64,000 nt of DNA. Origin: Belnapia moabensis DSM 16746. Its GTDB lineage: Bacteria > Pseudomonadota > Alphaproteobacteria > Acetobacterales > Acetobacteraceae. Positions 18,696-28,062 of the stretch are shown piece after piece (the first letter of the stretch is position 1; every line of letters begins with the position of its first letter). The stretch covers positions 28,446 through 92,445 of the forward strand of contig NZ_JQKB01000021.1 of the NCBI RefSeq assembly GCF_000745835.1. Reading direction: 5' to 3'. The notes under the pieces were generated by a model that did no database searches, was not told where the DNA came from, and saw only the letters and a program-made list of their open reading frames with translations. Made by a program: the position numbers and the translations under genes.

Positions 18696-21620
18696 TCAGG
18701 CGAGGGCGGCGCTCGGCTCCGGCCCGAGTGCCGCTTCCAGCGCCGCCAGCGTCTCGTCGGCGACGGCTAGGACCGAGGCGCGGAGCGCCATCGCCTCCGC
18801 CGGCGGCAGCCGCCGCGCATCGGCCTGGAATTGCCGCGACACCGCCGCCAACCGGCTCGCGCCGAGCGTCGCGGCGGAGCCGGTCAGCCGATGCGCCGCG
18901 GCGATGGCCTCACTCACCATCTCCGGCCCGGCGGCGCGCAGCACCCGCGCCTGCTCGGCGATCTCCTGCAGGAAGACCGGGGCCAGCCTACTCGCCGCCG
19001 CATCGTCGAGACCAGGAATGGCCAGCTTGCCATCCGTCCCGCGTCGCGCGAGCAGCGGCAGTTCCGGCTTCGCCTCCGCCAAGACGGGGGCCGGTGGCAC
19101 GGCGGGCCGGGCAGTGGCCTCGACGGCGGTCAGCCGCTCGAGCGACGCCATCAGCGCATCCCGCTCGATCGGCTTCGCCAGATGCGCATTCATCCCGGCC
19201 GCATGGCAGGCGGCGATGTCCTCGGCGAAGGCGCTCGCGGTAACGGCGAGGATCGGCACCTGTCCGGCCGGCGCCGGCAGCTGGCGGATGCGGCGCGTCG
19301 CTTCCAGCCCGTCCATTCCGGGCATCATCACATCCATCAGCACCACGTCATAGGGCCGCGCCGGCGCCGCCTTGGCCAGCGCATCGAGGGCGAGCGAGCC
19401 GTCCGAGACGCATTCCACGACATGCCCGCAGGATTCGAGCAGCGCCCGCGCCACCGCCAAGTTGGCCGGCACGTCATCCGCGACCAGCACGCGGAGCGGA
19501 CGCTGCTCGGCCACTGGCTGCACCGCCTCGGCCGGCTGGGCCTCGGCCGCGGCGAGAGGCAACAGCGGCAGCTCCACCCAGAAGATGGCGCCATGCCCGC
19601 TCGGCGAGGCGAGGTTGTCGATGCAGCCGATGCTGCCTTCCATCTGCGCTGCGATGCCGGCGGCGATGGCGAGGCCGAGGCCTGTGCCGCCCGCCCGCTC
19701 GCCGCGATCGAGCTGGACGAAGTCACCGAACACGACCTTCCGCTTCGCCTCCGGCACGCCTGGGCCGGTATCCCGCACCTCGATCCGCACCGGCTGGTGG
19801 CCCTTCGCGCCGGGACTGCCGGCGAGCCGGGCGACCAGCTCCACAGTCCCGCCGGCTGGGGTGAATTTCACCGCGTTGGAGAGCAGGTTGAGCAGCAGCT
19901 GGCGCAGCCTGGTCGGGTCGGCCTGGACCAGGGGTGGCAGCTCCGCCGCGACCTGGACGCGCAGCGTCAGCTGCTTCTCCTCCGCCGCTGGACGGACCAG
20001 CGTGGCGGCGCTGTCCAGCAGCTCGCCCAAGCGGGTCGGGGCGAGGCGCAGCTCCAGCCGCCCCGCCTCCACCTTGGCGAGGTCGAGCACGTCATTGGCG
20101 ACGGTGACGAGGTGCCGTCCCGCATCCTCGAGCGTCCGCGCCCGAGCGCGCTGCTCGCCGGAGAGGGCCGGGTCCCGCGCCAGGGCCTGGGCGAGGCCGA
20201 GCACGCCGTTCAGCGGGGTACGCAGCTCATGGCTCATCTGGGCGAGGAATCGGGACTTGGCCGCGGTCGCCGCCGCCGACTGGTCGCGCGCCAGGGCGAG
20301 GTCGCTCATCGCCCGCTTCAGGGTCGTGATGTCGGTGCGGATGCCGACGGTGCCGCCATCCGGCGTCTGCCGCGCGCTGACCATCAGCCAGCGCCCGTCA
20401 GGCAGCAGCCGCTCGATGCTGGGGTGGTTGCCGCGGTGCCAGGCGATGGTCTCGGCTACGAAGCGCTCGATATCCTCGCCCGCCTGAGGATACTGGCCGC
20501 GCCGGGCGCCCTCGCGGATGATGTCCTCGAATTTGGCGCCCACGGTGATGAAGGGCGCGCTGACGGCATAGAGCTCGCGGTAGCGCTGGTTGCAGATCAC
20601 CAGGCGGTCGTCGGCATCGAACATGACGAAGCCGTCCGGCATGGTCTCGATCGCACCTTCGAGCACCGCCCGCGCCCGGGCCCGCTCGGCGTCGACCCGC
20701 TCGCGCTGGCGCAGCGCGTGGTATAGCGCCGCGGCCAGCGCCACCAGCAGCAGGCCGAGGCTGGCGGCGACGATGATGAGGCGCCGGCGGTCCTGCGTCC
20801 AGCCGGCGAAGGCGGCACCCTCGTCGTAGCTCGCCACCACATACATGTCCCGGTAGAGGATCGACTTGGCCGCAGCCAGCACCGGCCTGTCCTGGAAGCG
20901 GCCGGGGATCAGCGCCGCGCTGCCATCGGCCGGCAAGGTGGTGGCGGTGCGGGCGAGCGGCCGACCCATCCGGGTCTCGTCATGCGGCAGGGATGCGAGC
21001 ACCCGCCCGTCCGCCCGCTCGACCGAGATGCGCAGCCCCGGCACCTCGCCGATCGGCGCGAGCAGCGTGGCGACCAGGGAGACCGGCACCTCGGCCATGC
21101 CGACCACCGGGCCGATGCCGGGGAGTTCCATGGCGCGCAGGAACATCAGCGACCATTCCCCGGTCAGCGGATTGCGCGCCGGCCCGCTGATGACGGCCGC
21201 GCCCAGCCCGGCGGCCCCTGCCAGCGCCGCCGGCTCGATCGGCGGCGGCCGGCTGCGCGAGGCAGCGAGCGCCGCGGCCCAGGGCCTGCCATCGGGCAGC
21301 ACCAGCACCAGGTCGCGGAAGCTGAAATTCTGGAAGTTCAGCTCGCGCAGCATGCGGTTGGCCGCCGCCGGCTCGATCCGGCCGTTGCTGGCAACCTGGT
21401 TCAGCAAGGCGGGCAGCCCGGCCAGCATGCCGTCGACGGCGAGGAAATGCCGGTTGACGGTGCTCTCGGCCACGCGGGTGACGCGTTGCACCGTCTCCCG
21501 CGCCGCCTGCTCCGTTGTGCGGTGCAGGCGGTCGATCAGCAGGCTGGTGCCGAAGCAGAGTGCCGCCAGCAGCAGCGTGGCGATCAGCAGGACGGCGAGG
21601 CGGAAGCGGCGTTGCTGCAT
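18696..21620 (-). CDS. Hybrid sensor histidine kinase (PAS-HisKA-HATPase-REC-HPt)
   Basis: A 974-residue membrane sensor. TM1 is at about residues 8-29, a periplasmic region of about 250 residues follows, and TM2 is near 280-302 (LIIVAASLGLLLVALAAALY). After a PAS domain (about 315-435), the HisKA H-box reads FLAQMSHELRTPLNG, followed by the ATPase motifs with GTGLGLAIAAG. A receiver domain (VLVADDVPANLAVARALLES, phosphoacceptor Asp in VVLMDVMMPGMDG, Lys in HLAKPI) and a C-terminal HPt (AAHRLTGSAATLG) complete a full phosphorelay in one chain. The ATG lies 1 nt after the stop of the TRAP-type binding-protein gene, so the binding protein is probably its ligand sensor. The output regulator is not in the window. 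Confidence 0.92.
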   Translation of the reverse strand: MQQRRFRLAVLLIATLLLAALCFGTSLLIDRLHRTTEQAARETVQRVTRVAESTVNRHFLAVDGMLAGLPALLNQVASNGRIEPAAANRMLRELNFQNFSFRDLVLVLPDGRPWAAALAASRSRPPPIEPAALAGAAGLGAAVISGPARNPLTGEWSLMFLRAMELPGIGPVVGMAEVPVSLVATLLAPIGEVPGLRISVERADGRVLASLPHDETRMGRPLARTATTLPADGSAALIPGRFQDRPVLAAAKSILYRDMYVVASYDEGAAFAGWTQDRRRLIIVAASLGLLLVALAAALYHALRQRERVDAERARARAVLEGAIETMPDGFVMFDADDRLVICNQRYRELYAVSAPFITVGAKFEDIIREGARRGQYPQAGEDIERFVAETIAWHRGNHPSIERLLPDGRWLMVSARQTPDGGTVGIRTDITTLKRAMSDLALARDQSAAATAAKSRFLAQMSHELRTPLNGVLGLAQALARDPALSGEQRARARTLEDAGRHLVTVANDVLDLAKVEAGRLELRLAPTRLGELLDSAATLVRPAAEEKQLTLRVQVAAELPPLVQADPTRLRQLLLNLLSNAVKFTPAGGTVELVARLAGSPGAKGHQPVRIEVRDTGPGVPEAKRKVVFGDFVQLDRGERAGGTGLGLAIAAGIAAQMEGSIGCIDNLASPSGHGAIFWVELPLLPLAAAEAQPAEAVQPVAEQRPLRVLVADDVPANLAVARALLESCGHVVECVSDGSLALDALAKAAPARPYDVVLMDVMMPGMDGLEATRRIRQLPAPAGQVPILAVTASAFAEDIAACHAAGMNAHLAKPIERDALMASLERLTAVEATARPAVPPAPVLAEAKPELPLLARRGTDGKLAIPGLDDAAASRLAPVFLQEIAEQARVLRAAGPEMVSEAIAAAHRLTGSAATLGASRLAAVSRQFQADARRLPPAEAMALRASVLAVADETLAALEAALGPEPSAALA

Positions 21621-21621
21621 G

Positions 21622-22722
21622 CTATTCGGGCCGTGCCAAAATGCCCCGGCTGGGGGCCATGGTGGTGTTCCAGGTGTCGATGCAGTCGCTGCCGCAGCGG
21701 CGAATCCAGCTCGGCAGGATCACGTCGCGCAGCAGCTGGGCGCGGCGCTGGCGGTCGCGCGGCTCGTCATCCAGCACCACCATTTGGCCGCGGGTGCCAT
21801 GGACGCATTCCGGCCGGCCGGCATTGCAGGCGAAGCCTTCCTCCGTCTCCTGTTCGGCCGCGCGCCAGATCTGCTCCTGCAATTCGCCAAGACCGGCCTG
21901 CAGCTGGCCGCGAACCTCCTGCGGCAGGGCCGCCCAGGCGCCGGCATTGGCGCCGAAGACCGACACGCCCCAGCTGATCGCCTGGCGGGAGACATAGGTG
22001 GCGATGCCCGGCAGGCCGAGCGTGTTGCCCGAGAGGCTGCCGGTCACGGCGCATTCGACGATGCCGCCGCGCAGCGCCGCCGGAATCTCGGCGAAGGGCG
22101 TCACCACCGGGATCGCTCCCAGCGCCTCGAACAGCTCGCTCTGCCCGACCGAGGAGACGCGGATGCGGCGCCCGCTCAGGTCGCCGAGGCCGGAGAAGGG
22201 CTGGCGGCAGAAGACCACCTGCGCCGGATAGGCATAGACGGCAAGCAGCACCACGTTGAACCGCTCCTTCAGCAGCGCCTCGAGCCGAGGGCGGAGCAGC
22301 GTCACGGTGCGGCGGAGCGTGCCGAAATCGGGATTCGTCACCGGCAGGTCCACGGCGTTGATCTCCGGCTCGTCGCCCGCCGAGACCGAGAGCGGCACCG
22401 TGCCGAAAGGCACCACGCCAAGCCGCATGAGCGGCAGCATCTCCGGCCCGCGGATGCCGCTGCGGTCGAAGGGAGCGATCTCCACCCGGACCCGGCCTTG
22501 GGTGAGTTGCGTCACCTGCTCGGTCCAGAAGGGCATCTCATGGCGGGTGTACTGGGCGACGCCGGCCAACCCGCCAACGATCTTCAAGGATATCGGCGGA
22601 TCATCGGCGAGGGCTGGGCGGGTGCCGGACAAGGCGAGGCAGACCAGCATGATCCGTAGGACGAACAGCCAATCGCCGCACCGGAGCGGTGGCCCAGCCA
22701 GGAAGCGCCGACGCAATACCAT
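21622..22722 (-). CDS. TRAP-type (DctP-like) solute-binding protein
   Basis: A 366-residue periplasmic binding protein of the DctP family. A hydrophobic secretion signal (FVLRIMLVCLALSGTRPALA) follows a basic N-terminus. The family pattern is seen in MPFWTEQVTQLTQGRVRVEI, in GDLSGRRIRVSSVGQSELFEALGA with its conserved Arg, and in PVVTPFAEIPAALRGGIVE. There are no TRAP membrane subunits (DctQ/DctM) nearby; instead a hybrid histidine kinase follows after 1 nt. The arrangement suggests a sensing rather than transport role. The start at 22722 has AGAGG upstream; 22650 is an alternative start that would leave a shorter signal. Confidence 0.85.
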   Translation of the reverse strand: MVLRRRFLAGPPLRCGDWLFVLRIMLVCLALSGTRPALADDPPISLKIVGGLAGVAQYTRHEMPFWTEQVTQLTQGRVRVEIAPFDRSGIRGPEMLPLMRLGVVPFGTVPLSVSAGDEPEINAVDLPVTNPDFGTLRRTVTLLRPRLEALLKERFNVVLLAVYAYPAQVVFCRQPFSGLGDLSGRRIRVSSVGQSELFEALGAIPVVTPFAEIPAALRGGIVECAVTGSLSGNTLGLPGIATYVSRQAISWGVSVFGANAGAWAALPQEVRGQLQAGLGELQEQIWRAAEQETEEGFACNAGRPECVHGTRGQMVVLDDEPRDRQRRAQLLRDVILPSWIRRCGSDCIDTWNTTMAPSRGILARPE

Positions 22723-23034
22723 GACGACCTCTTCTCTCCGGCGCCGGCTGGGCGGTGCGATACCATGGGCCTCGCCCATCACCTTACTTTGCTTGCAGCT
22801 TCGTTAACCTGAGCGATACGATTCGCTTTGCCTCCATCCTAACGGTCCTTGTCACAGGTTGCGACGACCATCCTTCCGGCTGGTTTGGCTCCTCGCCGCT
22901 TCCGATGCCTGCCGATTGTGGCTGTTCTGGCGGAACTCGTCAGGTTTCCCGGCCGGCACGAGGAGGGGGGCGAGGGTCGGGAGTGCCGTCTGCCAGGGCC
23001 AGGCTTCTTGCGGCTTGCCGAAAGCCTATGACGG
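22723..23034. other. Intergenic region without a recognised gene
   Basis: About 310 bp between the 3' end of the small ORF at 23035 and the DctP-like gene, both on the minus strand. It should carry the promoter of the binding-protein/kinase operon. No RNA gene or convincing ORF was seen on either strand. Confidence 0.5.
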
Positions 23035-23418
23035 TCACGGCACAGCGGGAAGCACCTCGGCTGCCCTGAAACGCGCCGCCGTCACCGCATCGCCATTGAG
23101 CGCCGCCAGCACCTGCGCGCGCCCCGCCGCGCTGCCGGCCAGCGCAACCGCCCGCTCGAACCAGGCGCATTGCCCGCGCACCCTGGCCTGGAACAGCCGG
23201 TCGAGCGCCACCGCCGCCGCAGGCCGGCCGGCGCAGCAGGCACAGGCCGCCGCATGCGCTTCCGCCACCATGAATGCCTCGAACGGCAAGCCGGGCCGGG
23301 CTAGGGCAGGGGCCTCGGCCAGCAGCGCGGCCGGCGGTCCGGCGGCCAGTGCCGCATCGAGCCCCGCTTCGTCCTTCACCAGCAGCAGCGGGATGCGCGC
23401 GTCCAGAGTCCAGGCCAT
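23035..23418 (-). CDS. Hypothetical protein divergent from arsR-methyltransferase
   Basis: A 127-residue Ala-rich protein without a recognised family, beginning MAWTLDARIPLLLVKDEAG. A cysteine cluster (ACACCAG) lies mid-protein, and another cysteine occurs in RGQCAWFERAV, which could bind metal or react with thiols. It is divergent from the ArsR-methyltransferase gene over a palindromic operator (23441-23460), so it is probably under the same control as the metH operon. Function unknown. Confidence 0.6.
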   Translation of the reverse strand: MAWTLDARIPLLLVKDEAGLDAALAAGPPAALLAEAPALARPGLPFEAFMVAEAHAAACACCAGRPAAAVALDRLFQARVRGQCAWFERAVALAGSAAGRAQVLAALNGDAVTAARFRAAEVLPAVP

Positions 23419-23440
23419 GACATCCTCCTTCAGCCACTAG

Positions 23441-23460
23441 ACATAAGGATATCTTTATGT
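23441..23460. promoter_or_regulatory. Palindromic ArsR-type operator
   Basis: ACATAAGGATATCTTTATGT is a near-perfect inverted repeat: arms ACATAA/TTATGT around the central GATATC, with one mismatched pair. It sits in the gap between the divergent hypothetical gene and the ArsR-methyltransferase gene. It is AT-rich in an otherwise GC-rich region. AT-rich palindromes with central GATATC fit operators of ArsR-family regulators of methionine genes (inference). Confidence 0.65.
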
Positions 23461-23473
23461 GATATCCAGCACC

Positions 23474-24424
23474 ATGGATGAGCTTCTGGCCCAGCTGCGT
23501 GCCGCCGCCGAGCCGACCCGCCTGCGGTTGCTGGCGCTCTGCGCCCGTGGGGCCTTCTGCGTCTCCGATCTCTGCGCCGTGCTCGGCCAGTCCCAGCCCC
23601 GCCTGTCGCGCCACCTCAAGCTGCTGGTCGAGGCCGGGTTGCTGGAGCGCCTGCCGGAAGGCGCCAACGTCTATTTCCAGGTTCCCGCCGCCGCCGGCCT
23701 CGTTCATCAGCTGCTCGCCCGGCTGCCGGAGGAGGACCCGCTGCTCGCTGCCGACCGGCGCCAGGCGGCTCGCCTCGCCGCCGAGCGTGCCCGCATCGCG
23801 TCCGACGCCTTCCGCCGCCATGGCGCCGACTGGGACGAAATGCGCGCCCTGGACTTGCCCGCCGAGGCGATCGAGGCTGCGCTGCTCGCCGCCCTGCCGG
23901 AGCGCATCGGCCGCGTCCTCGATATCGGCACCGGCACCGGCCGCCTGCTGGAGCTGCTGGCTCCACGCGCCGAAGCCGCCCTTGGCGTCGACGCCAGCCG
24001 CGACATGCTGGCCCTGGCCCGCGCCCGCCTGGCCGAGCGCGGCCTCGGCGCCCATTGCGCCGTACGCCAGGCCGACATGTACCGCCTGCCGCTGCCCGAT
24101 GCCGGCTTCGACCTCGTGACCATGCAGATGGTCCTGCACTATGCCGAGGACCCGGCCGCCGCCCTGGCCGAGGCCGCCCGCGTGTTGCGGCCCGATGGCC
24201 TGCTGCTGATCCTCGACCTCGCCCCGCATGGCCGGGCCGAATTGCTGGACCGCCACGCCCATCGCTGGCCCGGTTTCGATGATGCCGGAATCGCCGGTTG
24301 GCTCGGTCCCGCCGGCTACGCGCCGTTGCCTCCCGCCACCATCCCCGGCCCGCTGGAGGTTCGCCTCTGGCCGGCCCGCCGCCTCGCGGTGCCTGCCGCC
24401 GCCCTGCCTGCCCTGACCTTCTAG
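23474..24424 (+). CDS. ArsR-type regulator fused to SAM-dependent methyltransferase
   Basis: A 316-residue two-domain protein. Residues 1-100 form an ArsR winged helix (MDELLAQLRAAAEPTRLRLL, with recognition helix QSQPRLSRHLKLL). Residues 130-300 form a class I methyltransferase fold (VLDIGTGTGRLLELL, then QMVLHYAEDPAAALAEAARV). Such fusions precede metH in many alphaproteobacteria and probably sense SAM or S-adenosylhomocysteine. The ATG at 23474 is preferred because the GTG at 23459 lies inside the operator; no clear ribosome site precedes it, so it may be leaderless. metH starts 13 bp after its stop, so one operon with autoregulation is likely. Confidence 0.88.
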   Translation: MDELLAQLRAAAEPTRLRLLALCARGAFCVSDLCAVLGQSQPRLSRHLKLLVEAGLLERLPEGANVYFQVPAAAGLVHQLLARLPEEDPLLAADRRQAARLAAERARIASDAFRRHGADWDEMRALDLPAEAIEAALLAALPERIGRVLDIGTGTGRLLELLAPRAEAALGVDASRDMLALARARLAERGLGAHCAVRQADMYRLPLPDAGFDLVTMQMVLHYAEDPAAALAEAARVLRPDGLLLILDLAPHGRAELLDRHAHRWPGFDDAGIAGWLGPAGYAPLPPATIPGPLEVRLWPARRLAVPAAALPALTF

Positions 24425-24437
24425 GAAGCCCTTCACC

Positions 24438-27400
24438 ATGGCGCGCCCCCACCTGCTTCAGGCTCTCCGCGACCGCGTGCTGCTTTGCGACGGCGGCATG
24501 GGCAGCCGCGTGCAGGCGCTCACCCTCGACGTCGACAAGGATTACTGGGGCAAGGAAAACTGCACCGAGGTGCTGAACCTCTCCCGCCCCGACCTCGTGC
24601 GCGAGATCCATCGCGGCTATTACGAGGCCGGTGCCGACATGGTGCTGACCAACAGCTTCGGCGGCTCGCCGGTGACGCTGGGCGAGTTCGAGTTGACCGA
24701 GCGCGCCTTCGAGATCAACAAGCTGGCCGGCGAGCTGGCGCGCGAGGCGGCCGAGACCTTCGCCGATGGCCGCGACCGGTGGGTGATCGGCGATATCGGC
24801 CCGGGCACCAAGCTGCCTTCCCTGGGCCATATTGCCTATGACGACCTCCAGGCCGCGCTCGAGGAGCAGTGCCGCGGGCTGATCGCCGGCGGCGTTGATG
24901 CGCTGCTGACGGAAACCAACCAGGACACGCTCTTCATCAAGGCCGCGGTGAATGCGGCTAAGGCGGCAATCAAGGCCGCCGGCGCCGACATCCCGATCTT
25001 CGTCCAGGTGACAGTCGAGACGACGGGTACGCTGCTGGTCGGCCCCGACATCGCCGCGGCGGCGACCGTGGTGAATGCGCTCGACGTGCCGCTGATGGGT
25101 TTGAACTGCGCAACCGGTCCGCAGGAAATGGCCGAGCATGTCCGCTGGCTGTCGCAGAATTGGCCCGGCCTCATCAGCGTGCAGCCCAATGCGGGCCTGC
25201 CGGAGCTGGTCGATGGCAAGACCCACTACCCCCTCGGCGCCACGGAGATGGCGAGCTGGATGGAGCGCTTTGTCCGCGAAGACGGCGTCAATCTCATCGG
25301 CGGCTGCTGCGGCACCTCGACGCCGCATATCGCGGCCCTCGACGCCATGCTGCGGAAGCACGATGCTTGGCGCCCCTCGCCGGTCGCCCGCAAGCCTGTC
25401 TGGGTTCCTTCCGTCGCCTCGCTCTACGGCGCCGTCTCGCTGCGGCAGGAGAATGCCTATTTTTCCATCGGCGAGCGCTGCAACGCCAATGGCTCCAAGG
25501 CCTGGCGCGAGCGGCAGGCGGCGCATGACTGGGATGGCTGCGTCGCCATGGGCCGCGAGCAGGTGGGCGAGGGCTCCAACAGCCTCGATATCTGCACCGC
25601 CTTCGTCGGGCGCGACGAGATGGCGGAGATGAACGAGGTCGTCACCCGCTTCACCTCCTCGGTCAACGCCCCGCTGGTGATCGACAGCACCGAGACGCCG
25701 GTGATCGAGGCGGCCCTCAAGCTCCATGGCGGAAAGCCGATCATCAACTCGATCAATTTCGAGGATGGCGAGGGTGCCGCACATGACCGGCTCGTCCTGG
25801 CGAAGAAATTCGGCGCCGCCGTCATCGCCTTGACCATCGACGAGGTCGGCATGGCGAAGACGGCGGAGGACAAGCTCCGCATCGCCCGCCGCCTGGTCGA
25901 TTTCGCCTGCAACAAGCATGGCCTGCCGCAGTCCGACCTGCTGATCGACCCGCTGACCTTCACCATCGCCACGGGCAACGAGGACGACCGCAAGCTCGGC
26001 CAGTGGACGTTGGAGGGCATCCGGATGATCCGGGAGGAATTCCCTGACATCCAGATCATCCTCGGCCTCTCCAACATCTCCTTCGGCCTCAACCCGGCCG
26101 CGCGGCACGTGCTGAACAGCGTCTTCCTCGACCATGCGGTGAAGGCCGGCATGACCGGCGCCATCGTGCATGTGTCGAAGATCAAGCCGCTGCACCTGAT
26201 CCCGCCGGAGGAGGTGGAGGTCGCCGAGGACCTGATCTTCGACCGCAGGCGGGAGGGCTACGACCCGCTGCAGAAACTGCTGGAAATCTTCTCCGGCCGG
26301 AAGGCCGCCGACAGCACGAAGAAGGTGCGGGCCGAGACGGTCGAGGGCCGCCTCAAGGACCGCATCGTCGATGGCGACCGCAAGGGGCTGAACGAGGAGT
26401 TGCAGGACGCGCTCGACCAGGGCATCGCGCCGCTCGCCATCATCAACGACGTGCTGCTCGACGGCATGAAGGTGGTGGGCGAGCTGTTCGGCGCCGGCAA
26501 GATGCAGCTGCCCTTCGTCCTCCAGAGCGCGGAGACGATGAAGGCCGCCGTCGCCTATCTCGAGCCCTTCATGGAGAAGATCGAGGGGCAGGAGAAGGGC
26601 ACCATCGTCCTCGCCACGGTGAAGGGCGACGTGCACGACATCGGCAAGAACCTGGTCGATATCATCCTCACCAACAACGGCTACCGCGTGGTCAATCTCG
26701 GCATCAAGGTGCCATTGGCCGACATGGTGGCGGCGGTCAGGGAACACCGGGCGCATGCCATCGGCATGAGCGGACTCTTGGTGAAATCGACCGTCGTCAT
26801 GCGCGAGAACCTCGAGGAGATGAGCCGCATCGGCCTCGACGTGCCGGTGCTGCTCGGCGGCGCCGCGCTGACCCGGAATTATGTCGAGGAGGATTGCGTC
26901 CGCGCCTATGCCTCGGGCCGTGTCGCCTATGCGCGGGATGCCTTCGACGGCCTCCACCTGATGGACAAGGTGACCGGCAACGGCTTCGACGATTATCTGG
27001 CCGCCTTGCAGTCGAAGCGGAAGGGCAAGTCGCGCAACGAGGCCCGCACCCTCGGCACCGCCGACCCGCGCGGCTTCGCGCCCGTCGATGTTGCCTATGC
27101 CGAGGCGCGGCGGCGGCGGCTCACTGCCGAGGAGCCGGTGCCGGCGCCGCCCTTCTGGGGCGCCCGCGTCATCGAGGCGGCGCCGAAGGCCATCGTGCCC
27201 TTCATCAACGAGCGCAGCCTCTATCAATTCCAGTGGGGCTTCCGGAAGCAGGGCCGGAGCCTCGACGACTTCCTCGGCTGGGCGAAGCAGGAGCTGCGTC
27301 CGGTGCTGAAGCGCATGCTGGCGCTGACCGAGGCGGAGGACATCCTCCGGCCCCAGGCCATCTACGGCTACTGGAAATGCGCCGGCGCGGGCAACGACCT

Positions 27401-27932
27401 CATCCTCTTCGAGGAGGATGGCGCGACGGAGGCCTGCCGCTTCACCCTGCCGCGCCAGCCGAAGCAGGATGGCGAATGCATCGCCGATTTCATCCGCGAC
27501 ATTGGCGATGGCCCGGAGCGGCGCGATGTGATCGGGTTGCAGGTCGTCACCGTCGGGCAGAAAGCCTCCGACATCGCGCGGGTCTGGTTCGAGGATAACC
27601 GCTACCAGGATTACCTCTACCTGCACGGCCTCAGCGTCGAAATGGCGGAGGCGATGGCGGAATACGTACACAAGCGCATCCGCGCCGAATGGGGCTTCGC
27701 CGGCGACGACGACCGCGACATGGACCGGATGCTGCAACAAAACTATCGCGGCGGCCGCTACAGCTTCGGCTACCCGGCCTGCCCTCGGCTGGAGGACCAG
27801 GTGCCGCTGCTGCGGCTGCTCGGCGCCGATCGCATCGGTGTCTCGATCAGCGATGAATGGCAGCTTCATCCGGAGCAATCAACGAGTGCCATCGTGCTGC
27901 ACCACCCGCAGGCGAAATACTTCTCGGTCTAG
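24438..27932 (+). CDS. metH: Cobalamin-dependent methionine synthase MetH
   Basis: A full-length 1164-residue enzyme that transfers a methyl group from methyl-tetrahydrofolate to homocysteine through B12. The homocysteine domain (about 1-330) has its zinc cysteines in GLNCATG (near 224) and GGCCGTST (near 288-291). The pterin domain runs to about 620. The B12 cap and binding domain contains GDVHDIGKNLVDIIL; its His, near 732, is the cobalt ligand. The C-terminal SAM-binding activation domain contains GGRYSFGYPACPRLEDQ. It is the second gene after the ArsR-methyltransferase regulator. Confidence 0.97.
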   Translation: MARPHLLQALRDRVLLCDGGMGSRVQALTLDVDKDYWGKENCTEVLNLSRPDLVREIHRGYYEAGADMVLTNSFGGSPVTLGEFELTERAFEINKLAGELAREAAETFADGRDRWVIGDIGPGTKLPSLGHIAYDDLQAALEEQCRGLIAGGVDALLTETNQDTLFIKAAVNAAKAAIKAAGADIPIFVQVTVETTGTLLVGPDIAAAATVVNALDVPLMGLNCATGPQEMAEHVRWLSQNWPGLISVQPNAGLPELVDGKTHYPLGATEMASWMERFVREDGVNLIGGCCGTSTPHIAALDAMLRKHDAWRPSPVARKPVWVPSVASLYGAVSLRQENAYFSIGERCNANGSKAWRERQAAHDWDGCVAMGREQVGEGSNSLDICTAFVGRDEMAEMNEVVTRFTSSVNAPLVIDSTETPVIEAALKLHGGKPIINSINFEDGEGAAHDRLVLAKKFGAAVIALTIDEVGMAKTAEDKLRIARRLVDFACNKHGLPQSDLLIDPLTFTIATGNEDDRKLGQWTLEGIRMIREEFPDIQIILGLSNISFGLNPAARHVLNSVFLDHAVKAGMTGAIVHVSKIKPLHLIPPEEVEVAEDLIFDRRREGYDPLQKLLEIFSGRKAADSTKKVRAETVEGRLKDRIVDGDRKGLNEELQDALDQGIAPLAIINDVLLDGMKVVGELFGAGKMQLPFVLQSAETMKAAVAYLEPFMEKIEGQEKGTIVLATVKGDVHDIGKNLVDIILTNNGYRVVNLGIKVPLADMVAAVREHRAHAIGMSGLLVKSTVVMRENLEEMSRIGLDVPVLLGGAALTRNYVEEDCVRAYASGRVAYARDAFDGLHLMDKVTGNGFDDYLAALQSKRKGKSRNEARTLGTADPRGFAPVDVAYAEARRRRLTAEEPVPAPPFWGARVIEAAPKAIVPFINERSLYQFQWGFRKQGRSLDDFLGWAKQELRPVLKRMLALTEAEDILRPQAIYGYWKCAGAGNDLILFEEDGATEACRFTLPRQPKQDGECIADFIRDIGDGPERRDVIGLQVVTVGQKASDIARVWFEDNRYQDYLYLHGLSVEMAEAMAEYVHKRIRAEWGFAGDDDRDMDRMLQQNYRGGRYSFGYPACPRLEDQVPLLRLLGADRIGVSISDEWQLHPEQSTSAIVLHHPQAKYFSV

Positions 27933-28062
27933 TCGTCAGGCAGTTCCCTCCTCGGCCCAAGCTCCCGCGCCTTTGATCCGATGCGCGGGCATAGGCATCG
28001 CGTCATGCCGCCGCAGCGCCTAGGATGCGGCAGACAGAGGCCGGAAGCCTGAGGAGCGGACC

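Noticed and set aside
23459..23461. GTG as start of the ArsR-methyltransferase protein
   Set aside because: It lies within the palindromic operator and adds only five residues outside the family N-terminus; ATG at 23474 is preferred.
23616..27878. A 1420-codon open frame on the minus strand
   Set aside because: It is antisense to metH and the ArsR-methyltransferase gene, in which all domain motifs are on the plus strand. Long antisense frames are common in high-GC DNA.
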